Of a DNA stretch of 64,000 nt, positions 39,592 through 51,649 are shown piece after piece. This DNA is from Sialis fuliginosa (Eukaryota; Arthropoda; Insecta; Megaloptera; Sialidae). Positions within the stretch are counted from its first letter, which is position 1, and each line of letters starts with the position of its first letter. The stretch spans positions 11,842,001 through 11,906,000 of the forward strand of contig OY540812.1 of NCBI GenBank assembly GCA_961205875.1, in the 5' to 3' direction. Made by a program: the position numbers and the translations under genes. The notes below the pieces were generated by a model, which was given only the letters and a program-made list of their open reading frames with translations, was not told the origin of the DNA and searched no databases.

Positions 39592-39667
39592 TATCTAGTC
39601 TTCAATAGAATTTACAAAAACGCCAAAACAAGTCAAAATTATTCACTGACACTAATTATAGACTTAC

Positions 39668-39837
39668 CTCTGTTTGTTCGTGTTCCTGAGTATCCGTGTC
39701 TTCGGTGGTGTTCGTTGTCACCAACGGTCCACTGTCCTCCACAACGTGTCCATCCTCCAGGACAACTTGCCGCTGGACACGTGTCTCTATCTGTCGTGTT
39801 GTCGTCAACTCGCGCTTCTTCTTTGTCACCCATTCCT
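39668..39837 (-). CDS. Exon D of the unknown gene
   Basis: A 170-nt exon with acceptor GTGATTTCAG and a consensus donor GAG/GTAAGT. It starts with two codon bases, AG, which with the last G of exon E give GAG (Glu). It ends on a codon boundary, as exon C requires. The peptide is very polar: EEWVTKKKRELTTTRQIETR, then a VQRQVVLEDG turn, VVEDSGP and a Thr/Asn-rich VTTNTTEDT motif ending in EHEQTE. The pattern of alternating basic and acidic short strands with Thr suggests an extended scaffold, not an enzyme. Several shorter frames overlap this block on both strands; this frame is chosen because only it fits the splice sites and neighbouring phases. Confidence 0.87.
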
Positions 39838-40887
39838 CTGAAATCACCGTCATGGTTAACAAAGAAACTTTTGTTTTCAACAAACTTTTCAATTTTGTTC
39901 TCTTTTTGTTTATAGTTTGATTTGTTTCTTGAGAAAATTTTTTAATTTAATGGTTTGTATTGTTATTTATTTTTAGATACTTAAAAAGCAAAGTGGAACA
40001 GTCTAATATTTTATTTGTTTATATTCTATATATTTTTAAAATAAAATAAAGTACTGGCATGTACTGGAGAAAGATACAGTTTTATGGAATTGATGAGATT
40101 CTTTTTTGAAATTCTTATGAACTCATGTTATTAATAAAATATTATTATTACTCAATTTAATTACCAAAGTCCGCAAATATAGTTTTTTTAAATTATAGCC
40201 TTTTATTTTGTTTATGTTTTTTTCTCCAGTAATAGAAAAAGTAATGGGCACCTAGTGATGGACACTTGTTCATGATTACAAAATGATAGTACTACAGTAC
40301 AAAAGTTATAAAATAAAAAAACGTAAATTTTGAAACAATGTAAAGCAGATGCTATGATAATAATAAAATAATTAATAAATAGATAGCACTAATAATTAGA
40401 TTAAATTTAAATTTTGACACCCATTGGCCGATTGCCATCAAATTCAGCTATTTTACTAATAAGTGTCTATAGATTATGATTCAGTAATGGCGTAATCAAA
40501 TATCGACAGAAATATCTAATATACTACATTTAATTAAACAAGAATCCAACACTGGGGTATGTTCCAAGACTAGTGCCAGTACCTTATATATTTTACTTAT
40601 GAATTAATAAACTTCAAAAATGATCTTCAAGAGAAAAATTCTAATTACCACTAAATTGAAGAAAAATATTTTTTAATTTATTTTATACAAATGTTTACCC
40701 ACATTGTTTTTATTGAATATTTAAATTAAAAATCAAATGATATTTATCAGAATATCTCTTTAACATTTAGAAACACTGCAGTAAATCTACAACATGTAAA
40801 ATTCTAATGAGGACAATTATGCTGTCTTAATAAATTCCCTAAGCAAAACGTTATACCTTTTGCAATGTACATTGTACATAGCACGCA

Positions 40888-40920
40888 CACAAACACACAC
40901 ACACACACATACATACATAT
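40888..40920 (+). repeat. (CA)n/(CATA)n microsatellite
   Basis: ACACAAACACACACACACAC run followed by CATA units. The short frames across it on both strands, rich in Thr/His or Cys/Val, are products of the repeat. Confidence 0.85.
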
Positions 40921-41600
40921 ATCTGTATAGAGAGAAATACCGACGCTCATGTAAACGTCTAAACGCCGCTCAAAACTACACATACACACACACTAATCAT
41001 TTAAGCAAACTCGCATTTGTAAATAATTACAGCCTAGCTCATCCGCATTTATTGTTTGATTTTCATTTAATTATAGGACACAAAAGAACTATTATATCAC
41101 ATACAAAACACCAGTTTCCTTTCAGTTGGCTTGTACAAGTTTTATAGGATGTTCTATCACATAATTTCAATACAGTAAATGTTCGCGAGATGAATGAAGG
41201 GGTGAGGAAGGGGGAGGAAGTCTTGCGATGCCGTGGGACTTGATTCTCCTTGAACGTTTGATTTTATTATATAAAATCATATATAGTACCGTTTTAATGT
41301 ATTAATATCAGTAGATAAATCAGAATAAAGTAATATAATTAATGTATACTATCATATTATAAGTAACTTGATTTGTTAGATTATCGAGATTTTGTATATT
41401 TTGTATTTTTTTTCAAGAATACGGGTTCATTTAGTTCCTGTAGAATTTTAGAACTTGTAATTCAATTAATTAATTTATTATGTAGATTCAAAAAATTTAT
41501 TAAATATTTTACAATCGAACTCCTATGTTTAGTATTTATTCTGTATTTTTGTACCCATGGATTATTTATTTTGAAAATGTATATGTATACTAAACATAAA

Positions 41601-41620
41601 GAGAAAGAGAGAGAGAGAGT
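41601..41620 (+). repeat. (GA)n microsatellite
   Basis: GAGAAAGAGAGAGAGAGAGT run; it generates the Glu/Arg-rich tail of an incidental frame. Confidence 0.85.
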
Positions 41621-41891
41621 AAGGAGAAGAGATGTACTATGCATGTATTTAATAATAGAACAGTAAAGTAGAATTTGAAGCGGAAAATGTTCTAAAGTGG
41701 CTGTGTGGTTAACGCAAGGTCAATCTAGAAACTATTTTACTGAAGTCCCTTTAAACATCTACTGTAAAGTTCACTTGCAGCATAAACTAAGTTTAAAATG
41801 TACTTATACAGCAATAATTCCTATACAAACTTTTTACTGAAAACACAGAAATTTTTGAATCGTATTATTTTATTAATATAAAAACTAATTA

Positions 41892-42860
41892 ATGTCCAGT
41901 ATTACAGCCAAGCTAGTGCAAACACTTTCAAGCAGGGAATCAAACTTATATCTTTGAGTTTTTGGCAGATAGTTGCATGCACAGTAAGTTGGTTTTTAAC
42001 GCTTTTACTCAAGGTTAGTAAATGCCATAGAGATCTAATATAACTAGAGCGATAACTCTAATAATCGAGCATGCGCTGATAAAGATAATTTACAATGTAC
42101 CGCATTGCTCCTAGTCTTAGATTAGGAAAGACTATGGATACATAACAACCAATGCTAGTCTGTGTATGAAACTGTTACCAATATTTAAGAGGGGCCATCT
42201 TTTCTTAAATGTCACTTTCGTCATTTCCATGCATATTATCCCACAGGCGTGGGTTGAAAATTTATAATATGCAAATATCCTTTAAATTACAATTGAATTT
42301 TGTATGTATGAGAGATTGAAAGAACTTTAACTTTTGAGACTGAAATACTTTTAAAGACAATTTAAAACATTTATTATTAATTGATTTTATAATTCAAAAC
42401 AATTTAAAATCCGAATAATACGCCAATGACTCGTGGAGCGATATGGTAACAACGCTAGATAATGTGTTATTATAATAACACATTATCTAGCTTACTATAG
42501 TATTCTCTAACCTAAACATGTTTCAGTTGTTTCCATGGTTACCGCCATATCGTGCGAATTCAATGTTTTTATTATAACAGAGAGTCAATTCACGCTGTGA
42601 GCTAATCAAAGCTTGTTAGACAATGAAGTGCGTTACCTCAAGTGACACATTCATAACATTGAGTTATCGCTCCAGTTAAATTACATTTCTATGTTAAAAA
42701 CACTTATTAAATATATTTTACATAAACCTTTATTTTTACTTACTATGCATGCAACTATCTGTTAAAAGCTCCAATAGAACTGTCATATAAGTTTGATACC
42801 CCGTTTGAAAGTGTTTGCAAGCTTGCAAATATTTGTTAGCTGGGGTGTAATACCGGACAT
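41892..42860. mobile_element. Large foldback element (about 970 bp) with perfect central palindrome
   Basis: The left end ATGTCCAGTATTACAGCCAA is the inverse of the right end GGGGTGTAATACCGGACAT. Inner arms also pair: GCAAACACTTTCAA/TTGAAAGTGTTTGC, GATAGTTGCATGCA/TGCATGCAACTATC and GAGCGATAACTC/GAGTTATCGCTC. Near the centre, 42454-42491 is a perfect 38-bp palindrome starting GCTAGATAATGTGTTATTA. Left and right of it are GCGATATGGTAAC and GGTTACCGCCATATCG, another inverted pair. No coding frame. Confidence 0.7.
42121..42162 (+). repeat. Short dispersed repeat, copy 2
   Basis: ATTAGGAAAGACTATGGATA followed by CAACCAATGCTAGTCTGT corresponds to 15764-15809. It lies within the foldback and is not matched in its other arm, so it may be a later insertion there. 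Confidence 0.5.
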
Positions 42861-45819
42861 AGCTATACTATACTTTGCAAATAAATAATTTAGAAGTTAT
42901 TATATACCAGAAAATCGTATTAAAAATACATTTACATATTTAGAATTCTTTGATATCATATATGATAAAAAATGAAATTTCCCTAAAACAAAATCAAATT
43001 CCGATCTCTTCACGTGATATCATCAGTACAGTTATATTATATTATCTATGGATTTTAAGAACGTAATTTCAACACAACCCATAAACAATATAATGTTAAT
43101 CCACACCTTGTAACATTAATGGAACTTGCTTTTGCCTGGGAGCAATTCTTTATATAATAATACCTGCATTCGTTTTTTATCCTCTTACACTCTTAAAAAT
43201 CACAAATACATTATTATAGAGCAGATATTTTGAAACTATAACTCGCTATCACCTTGAAACCACTCCACTTAATAATATTATAGTTTTCAAATTTTCGATC
43301 CTCGCGTATTAGTGCCATGTAGGGCAAGGAGGTCTCAAATGTCTTAGGGCATTTTATAGTCTTAAAGATAATGATGTAAGCTATATTTAAAAAAAAATTG
43401 GAGTCTGTAGGATTACGCCAAGCTGAAATATTAACTATTCAACTTATTGTAAATTTATAAAAACTCCTTTATAATACCGGACATTAGATTTGATAAAGTA
43501 CGTAAGTTCTGACATTTTTTTGGCATTATTATAGTATATATTCCCAATTTTCATAATTCTAGGTCAAAACCGACAAACAGACAGCGAGAGAAATACAGTG
43601 TTGATTCCATAAGTGTTCCTTTTTCCGATTTCGATACGGAACACTAAAAATGAAGAATTTAGTCTTATTATTATCATTAATTGAATGTATGTACAACAAT
43701 AGGTAAAAAAGGTAGAAACTCTTTTGGCCCACACCCAAAAAGACTGTCTTCCTGTTGGAGAATAAGCATCTTCCAATCAGTCAGTGTTAAGATAAACAAC
43801 AAATACGTTATACAATAAATACTAACAATCACGAAACCGATAAGACGTTGAAACAGAACATGTGTTTATTATACAAATATGCGCAAAGACTGTTAATAAA
43901 CATTAATATAATTACTACTTTCATGTATCAAATTTAATTTGATACATGGAGAACGGTTGTTAACGCCCTATCGTTGCCGATATGTATCTCGATAAGCAAT
44001 TGAGGTTTCGAGCGCAAATGAACAATGATGCGGTTATGCATAGTTAACTTCGATACGGTCTCGCCATACGAGAGATCTCTCTAAACATTAAACGTGCAAT
44101 ATGAATTCATAAATATGAAATTTATGCAAATATTTATCAACAGAATACTGTTCGATTTCGAATTACCGTTACTCGTTCGGGAGCGATTTTTTGTTAGTAA
44201 TGTAGTTTATTTATTTTTAATAGTCATTACTTGGATTAGGTACTCGTAGTAAATTTATGATTTATTGAGAACATAATGCTTTTTATTACTGCATTATTTA
44301 GTGGAATTTAAATATTAAATAGTCGTTTTAAATATATTTTGTTCAAATATGTAGTATGGAATACCTATAGAAGTACACTTATAGTAAATGCATTACTTGA
44401 AAGTTATTCATGAAAATAATTATAGAAAATTCAGTCTTACATGAATCAAGCATTAAAATTAATAATTCAATAAAACGTTAACTTAATCTATGTAGCTTCT
44501 GAACGATTCAAATACATTTTGTTTAATATCATATTATATTTAAAATATCCAAATAGTATTTTGTTAATTGTAATTAAATAAGTACCCAGATATCCTTGAC
44601 AAAAGTATCAATGATTGTCAAAATAGTGAGCTGTCACCTTGACCAAGAAAATGATGAACTCATCTTTTTATTTACATATAATGGATATTTACATTTATTC
44701 TGATAATCAATTATTAACGAATGAACGCGCTTAATTTAAAAAAATAATCTGTTTTTCATTTCAGGTTTTGTAAAAATAAGCGATAAAGTAGGTATAGTAT
44801 TAGAGGCAATAAACACATTGTTTTTTTTTAACATCATGTGGGAAATCTAACTAATGTATTTAACATAATTTTTATTTTTATATTTGATTTTTTTAAGCTT
44901 CAATTATTATAAAAGTATGGTAAGAAAGTTTTTAATAGGGAATTGTTCAACTAAAATAATCAAAGTCAATTTTCTAAAGACTAAAACAATTGTAAGGACT
45001 TTTTTTAAACTTTGAAAAAATAATTTTTCTTATTAATATACTTATTGTTAGTACAAAAATTGTGAAATCAAATCACAAATAACTAAGTTAACAAATAAAG
45101 AAAAATTGTATGCATTTATAATGCGTGCACAAACTACGCCCTGATTATTTTCTTTGCTCATAATTATCACACTTTTTAAATTTAAATGCAATTTTATTAT
45201 CTTCTCATTTACATTTAAAATTTTTAATAACAAACATTCACGATTTCATTTCCTTTCCAACTTCATTACATGAGATAACCTTACGTTAAAACATCGTAAA
45301 TCTCAAACTGATCTATATTTTCTGTAGGAAGTAGTGCATAAATGAATATTTTTGTTTCCTTAATTATTTTTAACAGACTTTAAATCGTCTCGTTTAACAC
45401 ACAAGTAACTATGTAATAAAGAGGCCTTTTAATGAGATTTTTATTTATTTTTATTTGTTACTTTTTGCCCGTTTTGTTTCAGGTAGAACTTCTGCTATGT
45501 ATACGTAAATTAGTAATTGGGACATATCATTATTATGGGGAAAATTGTAATGCGCATTGAAATTTTCATATGAAAATATAGTTAAATGTCTGTGTGTAAT
45601 GTAGTAATTTTTACAACATAGCATAATAATTTTTCAATAAATTTTTCTAAAAAAATAAATTAAATAAAATGTTTTTCGTGTATAAACATCTTGTTTATTT
45701 ATTTCACTAAAAATTAGTTATAAAAGAAATGTTTAAAAATAAGTCATATCATTCAACTTATTCATTCCTTTTTTAAATTCAAATAAAGTTTCGAAAATAT
45801 TCTTATAAATAAAGAAAAA

Positions 45820-46018
45820 ACGGCCAAGTGTGTGTTGAGCACGCACATGATAGGGTTCCGTAGTCATTCTCATTACGATTTTTTTTCAAAAACCTCATCA
45901 TTTCTGTTTTTTGGTTATCAATCTACGTCCGTATACCAAATTGCATCTTAATCGGTATAAATTTATATAGACGAACGAAACTATAAGGATTTCTAGTTTT
46001 CTACAGAACCCTAAAAAT
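45820..46018 (+). repeat. GGCCAAGTGTG-type dispersed repeat, short copy
   Basis: ACGGCCAAGTGTGTGTTGAG, then GATAGGGTTCCGTAGTCATT and an end TTCTACAGAACCCTAAAAAT. Same family and orientation as 2856-3475, but without its duplicated middle. Confidence 0.65.
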
Positions 46019-46858
46019 GCAATAATTATTTTTAAAGACATAAAAAATATAACACGAAAGAAATTATCCAAAAAATAATATTTTATTAATGAAATCTTGA
46101 CACTGTATCATTTCTAATTTTAAAATATGTATATTATAATATATAAAAATCTGCCCTCAAAATTAAAAAAATCCTAAAACCTCTATTATTTATATTATAT
46201 GTATATACCAACATAGAACAGTTTTGGAAAAGGTAAAAATACCGGCAACATTGAATCGACAACATTGCACCGGCAGACATAAATCTACTTCTCTATCTCA
46301 GTATTGAATTGAGGTATTGTAATATTGATGGGGATTGATTGTTAGCTGGCACTCAGTAAGAGCGCACACAGTGGTAGAAGTGGCGTTAAACTTTACCAAC
46401 TTTGAAGGGTAGTTGTTAGTTGGGGTGTCAGTTTTACTGACGTATTATATGCATGAATTGTTAGAACTTTAGTTTAACTGAGGATGGAATGTTAGAGGAA
46501 TTTGTTAATATATTGTTCCTGTTTTTTATGTATTTATTTCTAGTAGGTTCTGAAGGAAAATCATTAATATGTTATACATCAGAAATTCCTGGTTGCCTTT
46601 GATTTCCGAAGCAATAATATATTACTATATTTATGTTAATATAATATACAGGATAATGCAAGACTAGAATATTGAGTAATTTTAAGTAATACAGATTCTT
46701 CTTAAGCACAATGAGGTTACAATCTAGTTATATGATTAAATATAAATGTTCGTGTAAATATAGTTAAATATACCCACTTAAATACATACTTATTGATAAA
46801 TAATCATTAAATCATAATCAAAAAGCTGAGCTTAGTCGAATTTTTATATTCACCTGTA

Positions 46859-47117
46859 TACACGGAAATAACTGCGAAGTATTGTAGTTTTTCCTATCTA
46901 TCGCGGATAGTAAGCGAAAACATATAATATTTAACCGTCTGAAACTGTAATAATATAATTTTAGGCTGTAATGTTTACAGTTTATCCATATTGAGTATTA
47001 TATTACATTATTGTTTATATTATTGCAGTTTCAAACAGTAAAATATTATATATTTTTGTTTACTATCCGGGATCGACAGGAAAAAATGCAATTCTAACAG
47101 TATATTTTTTTCGTGTA
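46859..47117. mobile_element. Palindromic TA-flanked MITE, copy 2
   Basis: TACACGGAAATAACTGCG at the left and ATATTTTTTTCGTGTA at the right, with AAACATATAATATTTAACCG and AATAATATAATTTTAGGCTG in the left arm. Clear relative of 33553-33821 but more diverged, so the two are old copies of one family. Confidence 0.72.
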
Positions 47118-47439
47118 TTGACTTACTAAATGAATATAATAAAAATAAAATTAATATAAAGTGTATCGTAACGTTGATGAAAGAAACTGCAAGTCATGAA
47201 AACGCGGGGGGAGGAGCCCTTTTGAATCAACAGCACTATAGAACATTTTTATTTAGGAATACATCTAGATTTTTGAAAAATGACTGTCAAAATGAATAGA
47301 AAAAATAATATCTGGATAGAATTATGAAGGGTTGATGAAAATATCACTTTCCTTTCGTAATCGTAACATGACTTCGTTTATAAATTAATATTGGACAGGA
47401 AGAATGCGATGTATGCAGTAAGAATAAATATTAGACTAG

Positions 47440-47567
47440 GATCTTGGCTTCTGGGTGTAAACCGCGTCGATTTGATCGTGTTATCAGCCAACGTTTCATC
47501 ACACATTGCAATGAACATCTTCAGGACTTTTCTTAGAAGTAACAGCTTACAGCCAGAAGTCAAGATC
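47440..47567. mobile_element. 128-bp hairpin-family element
   Basis: Terminal inverted repeats GATCTTGGCTTCTGGGTGTAA and TTACAGCCAGAAGTCAAGATC (two or three mismatches) enclose GCGTCGATTTGATCGTGTTA and CCAACGTTTCATCACACATT. Both short frames across it (plus and minus) are incidental. Confidence 0.72.
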
Positions 47568-48264
47568 CATACCAAGTAAGTAAGCAAATACTCTAAGTTT
47601 CTGTAAATACATAGTCATTTATATACATATATTTATTCATACCAATCTGAGTTTATACTCGAAGTAAATGATCATATTCAAAGTATATTCTCCTGAGCTT
47701 AAGCTCCATTTTATTCATGTCATTATTTATTGTGGTTTCCAACATAAACCAACACGAATGTATCAACACTGATATCATTAATGAAAATAGAAGTGAACTG
47801 CAATCAATTATTTATTGTCTCTCCAAGTAGAGATGGTCTTATCAAGTTTGAAACTGCAACAAATAACTTGCGGTATAGCATCACTTAATAAAGATAGACG
47901 TATTTCACACCGCACAATTCCCATATGTGTTCTTTGTTTTGTAGTTCTATTTAAGTAATACAGTTTTGAGTTTCTGAAATATGTGGGCGAGATGAATGCT
48001 TTATGAAAATTTAATGAGTATATAAATTTTAATATAAGTACTTGTATTAGGTATGTAAAAAATATTGTAATTTATAGGTACTTTATTTAATTGAATATTA
48101 ATTTAACCAATCTCATTTAAAATATGGTAGTTATAATTGTACTAATATGTTTACTTTAAAGAAAACATTACTGTTATTAAACACTACATTCATACTAGAT
48201 TAATTAACTTATTCGATAAATATAGGTAGATATATATATTGTGAAATACAACCTATATATGTAT

Positions 48265-48630
48265 ACTAGCTTTGCCCGTGGTTTCGCTATCGTAGACTAC
48301 GAAATTATTGTTTAGGATTTTTGAAAAATATACTTGAATTATTTTAAATCTTTTTATTCTATACAATTCTTTACTACATTATATTGTTCAACATTTAACG
48401 GTTTAAACAGCGACAAACCTTTATCCGACTTGATTAACTATTATCGTCACTGCTTATTCCTTATGTTACCTAAACGTAACAAAATATATACTAAAACCTG
48501 AGAAAAGAACATATCTATGAATTAAAAAAAACACGTAAATAGGATAAGTGGTTCTCGGGCGACAAATGTCCTATCGGACAGATAAACAGACAGACAGAGA
48601 GACGTTGCGTTTTATGAGATATATAGATAT
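48265..48630 (+). repeat. ACTAGCTTTGCCCG dispersed repeat, copy 1
   Basis: Starts ACTAGCTTTGCCCGTGGTTT. It shares GAAATTATTGTTTAGGATTT, GACTTGATTAACTATTATCG and TCACTGCTTATTCCTTATGT with the copy at 62646-63415, and ends near CAGACAGAGAGACGTTGCGT. A high-copy insect repeat type; non-coding here. Confidence 0.7.
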
Positions 48631-50510
48631 TTAACAATTTATTTTTTACGCGCGCGTATTGCTTCATATTTCTTTCATCTACATTATTTGTGGATGTTTT
48701 ATTTTATGTAAACCAAAAATGCGCATCATTTTATGCGGCCCCTCTCAGTCTGAACACATAGTATATATATATTTTTTAAATAAACAATAAACAAAATAAT
48801 ATTTTGAGCAATAACTGTCAATTGATTACTAAGTTTAAGATTGACAACATATTCTTCATTTATAAGTTAAAAATTTGAATAAAATGAATCTGAGTAGGAA
48901 AAAAAATTAATTTTGGTACTGTCCGTAATCTGCAACAGTTTGAAGAAAATATTTTTAAAAATTCCTACCCTTGTTATCTTTATATCCGACATACAGAGCG
49001 CCACGTCGCTACTGGCTACGAAAAGTACCCGTTATTATACACATACAATTACATCTAATTTTCCGCCAGGATTCCCACCAAAGTGACAACATGCGCTGTT
49101 CAACTAAGGCTCAGTGTACTTTTTATACTATTTTCGTCTAGCCCGTTAAGATATTTGTACTATGTATTGTTTACACTACCATAATACGCCATCTTGTAAG
49201 AAACACGTTTAATATCAAATACTCTAAATATCTTTTATGTCCGCGTTGATTTATATGGGTGTGTTAACGATATATAGAACATTATTGTATTTTAGTATAG
49301 CACGTATATAAATTTTAATAAACCTGGTATAATTTAATATTTATGAAAAATCGATACTTCTAGTCATTGTTATTTGGGGTCTAGGTGTTTTCAACCATTG
49401 TTATGGTACACGTAACTTTAAGATTCTAAAAATTCAAAATGTATGATAAAAGCTATAGGAGCAATCCCTTTCTCCCCGTGAATCTGACATTAATGTTAAA
49501 TATTAATTATAAGTTTTTTAAATAAAAAAAAAAAGAATTAAATATCACATATTTGTATAGCTTTTATATGAAATTTCATATGTGCTAGTCAGCAAGATGT
49601 GGTTTGCACCCAGATACCAAATTTCAAAATTAAAATTAATAATATTGGTCAATATTTATTGACAAAGAATTTAATATTTTTTTGCTTCATTTTTGTATAT
49701 ACAACCTTCACTGAACAGGGATTACTGTTAGGAAAGGGGCTTGCCCCGGGATAACCAAGGCAGGCACATTTACAATGCCCAAATGACTATGGATTTCAAG
49801 GTTAAGTTTACTTATAAGATTTAAAATAATTTAAAACTTATTTATTAATACTAAATTTTAGAAGTATTATCCTACAAGAAATCATTGTAAATTTATATTT
49901 TATCTAGAGAGAAAAAACAACTTTATTAATTATGTTTTAATGCTCAAGTATTTAATTAAAAGCTAAAAATACTGTACACTTACTTCCTCTCACAGAATTC
50001 ATCTTCCTAATAGAATTAGAAGCTACCCAGCGTAGCGAATGTATGGCATTATTAGCTGTTGTACATGAAATTTTTATGTTATAAGATGCTATAATTTAAA
50101 ATCTTTTACATTATTATTTATATAAATAGAAAAATAATTAATTACGTTGATTTATTAGCGAAAAAATTTAATAATGAAGAAGTAAAATATATAATTACAA
50201 ATAATAATAGGTTTATCATAAATATGTGATTTATATGTTTGCTGAAGTTTAATGGTTTTTATTATATCTTGATGGAAATAAATTTTAATTGTTATTTAAT
50301 GCATTATGCTAATTTTATTATTTCAAATTTTACGCTTTTATGATATTTTTCCTAATTTTACTCTATTTTATTAGCATTGATTAATATAAATTATTAAGTT
50401 ATTCTCTCCAATACCTGAATAGAATGTAAATTGCCATGGGGCAATTAAGGTTGGAAAATGTAATATGATTTGAGGGTTTTTAAAGTTCTATCAAGTGTCG
50501 GACCAGGGAA

Positions 50511-50832
50511 AAAATAGATTAGATCTACGTATATCAAGTTAGATCTAATTTCGCAACATTTTGATCTTCGTCGGTTAAAATAGATCTACTTAGATCTATG
50601 TGGATATACGTAGATCCAAAAATTTAATTCGGCTATCATTGGTTTTTAGATCTATGTCTCCGTAGATCTGTGTAAATATACGTTGGTCTAAGAAGTTCTA
50701 CGTTGATCTATGTAGATCTGTCTCAAACTGCAGATCTCTTCAGATCTCTCGTTTCTTTCCCGAGTAGATCTAATAAAGTCTAAGTAGGTCTTCTTAGACT
50801 TTCGTAGATCTATTCCAAAATTTAGATCTACT
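50511..50832. repeat. AGATCT-rich palindrome cluster
   Basis: About 320 bp with 13 AGATC sites on the plus strand, at least seven inside the 8-bp palindrome TAGATCTA, plus related TAGGTCT, TTGATCT and TTAGACTTTC variants. Spacing is irregular, so it is not a clean tandem array. Sequence on either side is ordinary AT-rich intron. Confidence 0.7.
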
Positions 50833-51308
50833 TTGTTTAAACTCCTCATTTATTTTGATTTTTACTCCCATGTTAAATACTGTATTGCAGGTCAAATTAT
50901 GATTGTACTACTTTTTAAATGTAAAAAAAAGTGGTTTTCCACATAGTAACAGTGTGTGTGTATGTGTAACGTTTTCTTTCGTTCACAATAAATTCTGTAA
51001 GATGCACCTATTTGTTTTGTTTTTTTTTGTCTGAATGACCTCAGATCACAACAACATTACCAGTATAGGAGTTTTCTGATAAATTCTACTGAAATTCTTC
51101 ATATTAAAAATTATTTTTCCTTAAAAAACTATTATAGGATATGGAAATCATCATTGTATGATTCTCTTTTCAGATATTGTCATATTATTTTTTATAAAAA
51201 TATTCACAATTTGGGCTAACAACCTCATAATTACTTAACACTAAACTATACTAAAATCAAATTTATTTCTACATATCTTAAAAAAATATTTTAAATAATT
51301 TTAGTTAT

Positions 51309-51472
51309 TGATCTTGGCTTCTGGATGTAAGCCGCATCAATATGCTCGTGTTATTCCCCAACGTTTCGTCACACATTGTAGTGAACATCTTCAGGGCTCT
51401 TTTAAATGTGCTTGCACAGTAATGTGTGACGAAACGTTGCCCGATAACACGAGCATATTATCGCGGACCAAA
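51309..51472. mobile_element. Hairpin-family element with 38-bp internal arms
   Basis: Starts GATCTTGGCTTCTGGATGTA, like 47440. The arm ATATGCTCGTGTTATTCCCC continuing to CACACATT (51340-51377) pairs with 51421-51458 with four mismatches. The right end of this copy lacks the terminal repeat seen at 47567. The open frame at 51308-51496 is incidental. Confidence 0.7.
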
Positions 51473-51649
51473 ACTTGTATAATTTTAGTTATTTAAAGAA
51501 ACGTATCGTAATTGATTTAATAGTTTTATAACTTCTCACCACTTTTGAATATGTTTATAAATTTCCAGACAAAAATACTACAAGAGAAACAAAACGAAAA
51601 AAGAAAACAGTTAAATAAATAAAGAACATATGAATAAAGTAACACTCAC

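Larger units (their letters stand above)
36585..39667. other. Intron C-D
   Basis: A 3.1-kb AT-rich intron between consensus splice sites. It holds a 37-nt perfect hairpin near exon C and the Harbinger-type element near exon D. Between 36.8 and 39.0 kb I see nothing of note. Confidence 0.8.
39838..51649. other. Intron D-E (11.8 kb)
   Basis: AT-rich intron with microsatellites (40.89, 41.60 kb), the large foldback (41.89-42.86 kb), a dispersed repeat at 45.82 kb, MITE copy 2 (46.86 kb), two hairpin-family elements (47.44, 51.31 kb), a TGCCCG-type repeat (48.27 kb) and the AGATCT cluster (50.51 kb). The stretch 43.93-44.17 kb is richer in CpG (CGATAAG, GCGCAAATG, CGGTCTCGCC) but has no convincing exon. 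Confidence 0.75.

Noticed and set aside
39696-39920. Two plus-strand frames and one extra minus frame over exon D
   Set aside because: They do not fit the consensus donor and acceptor of exon D and run into AT-rich intron.
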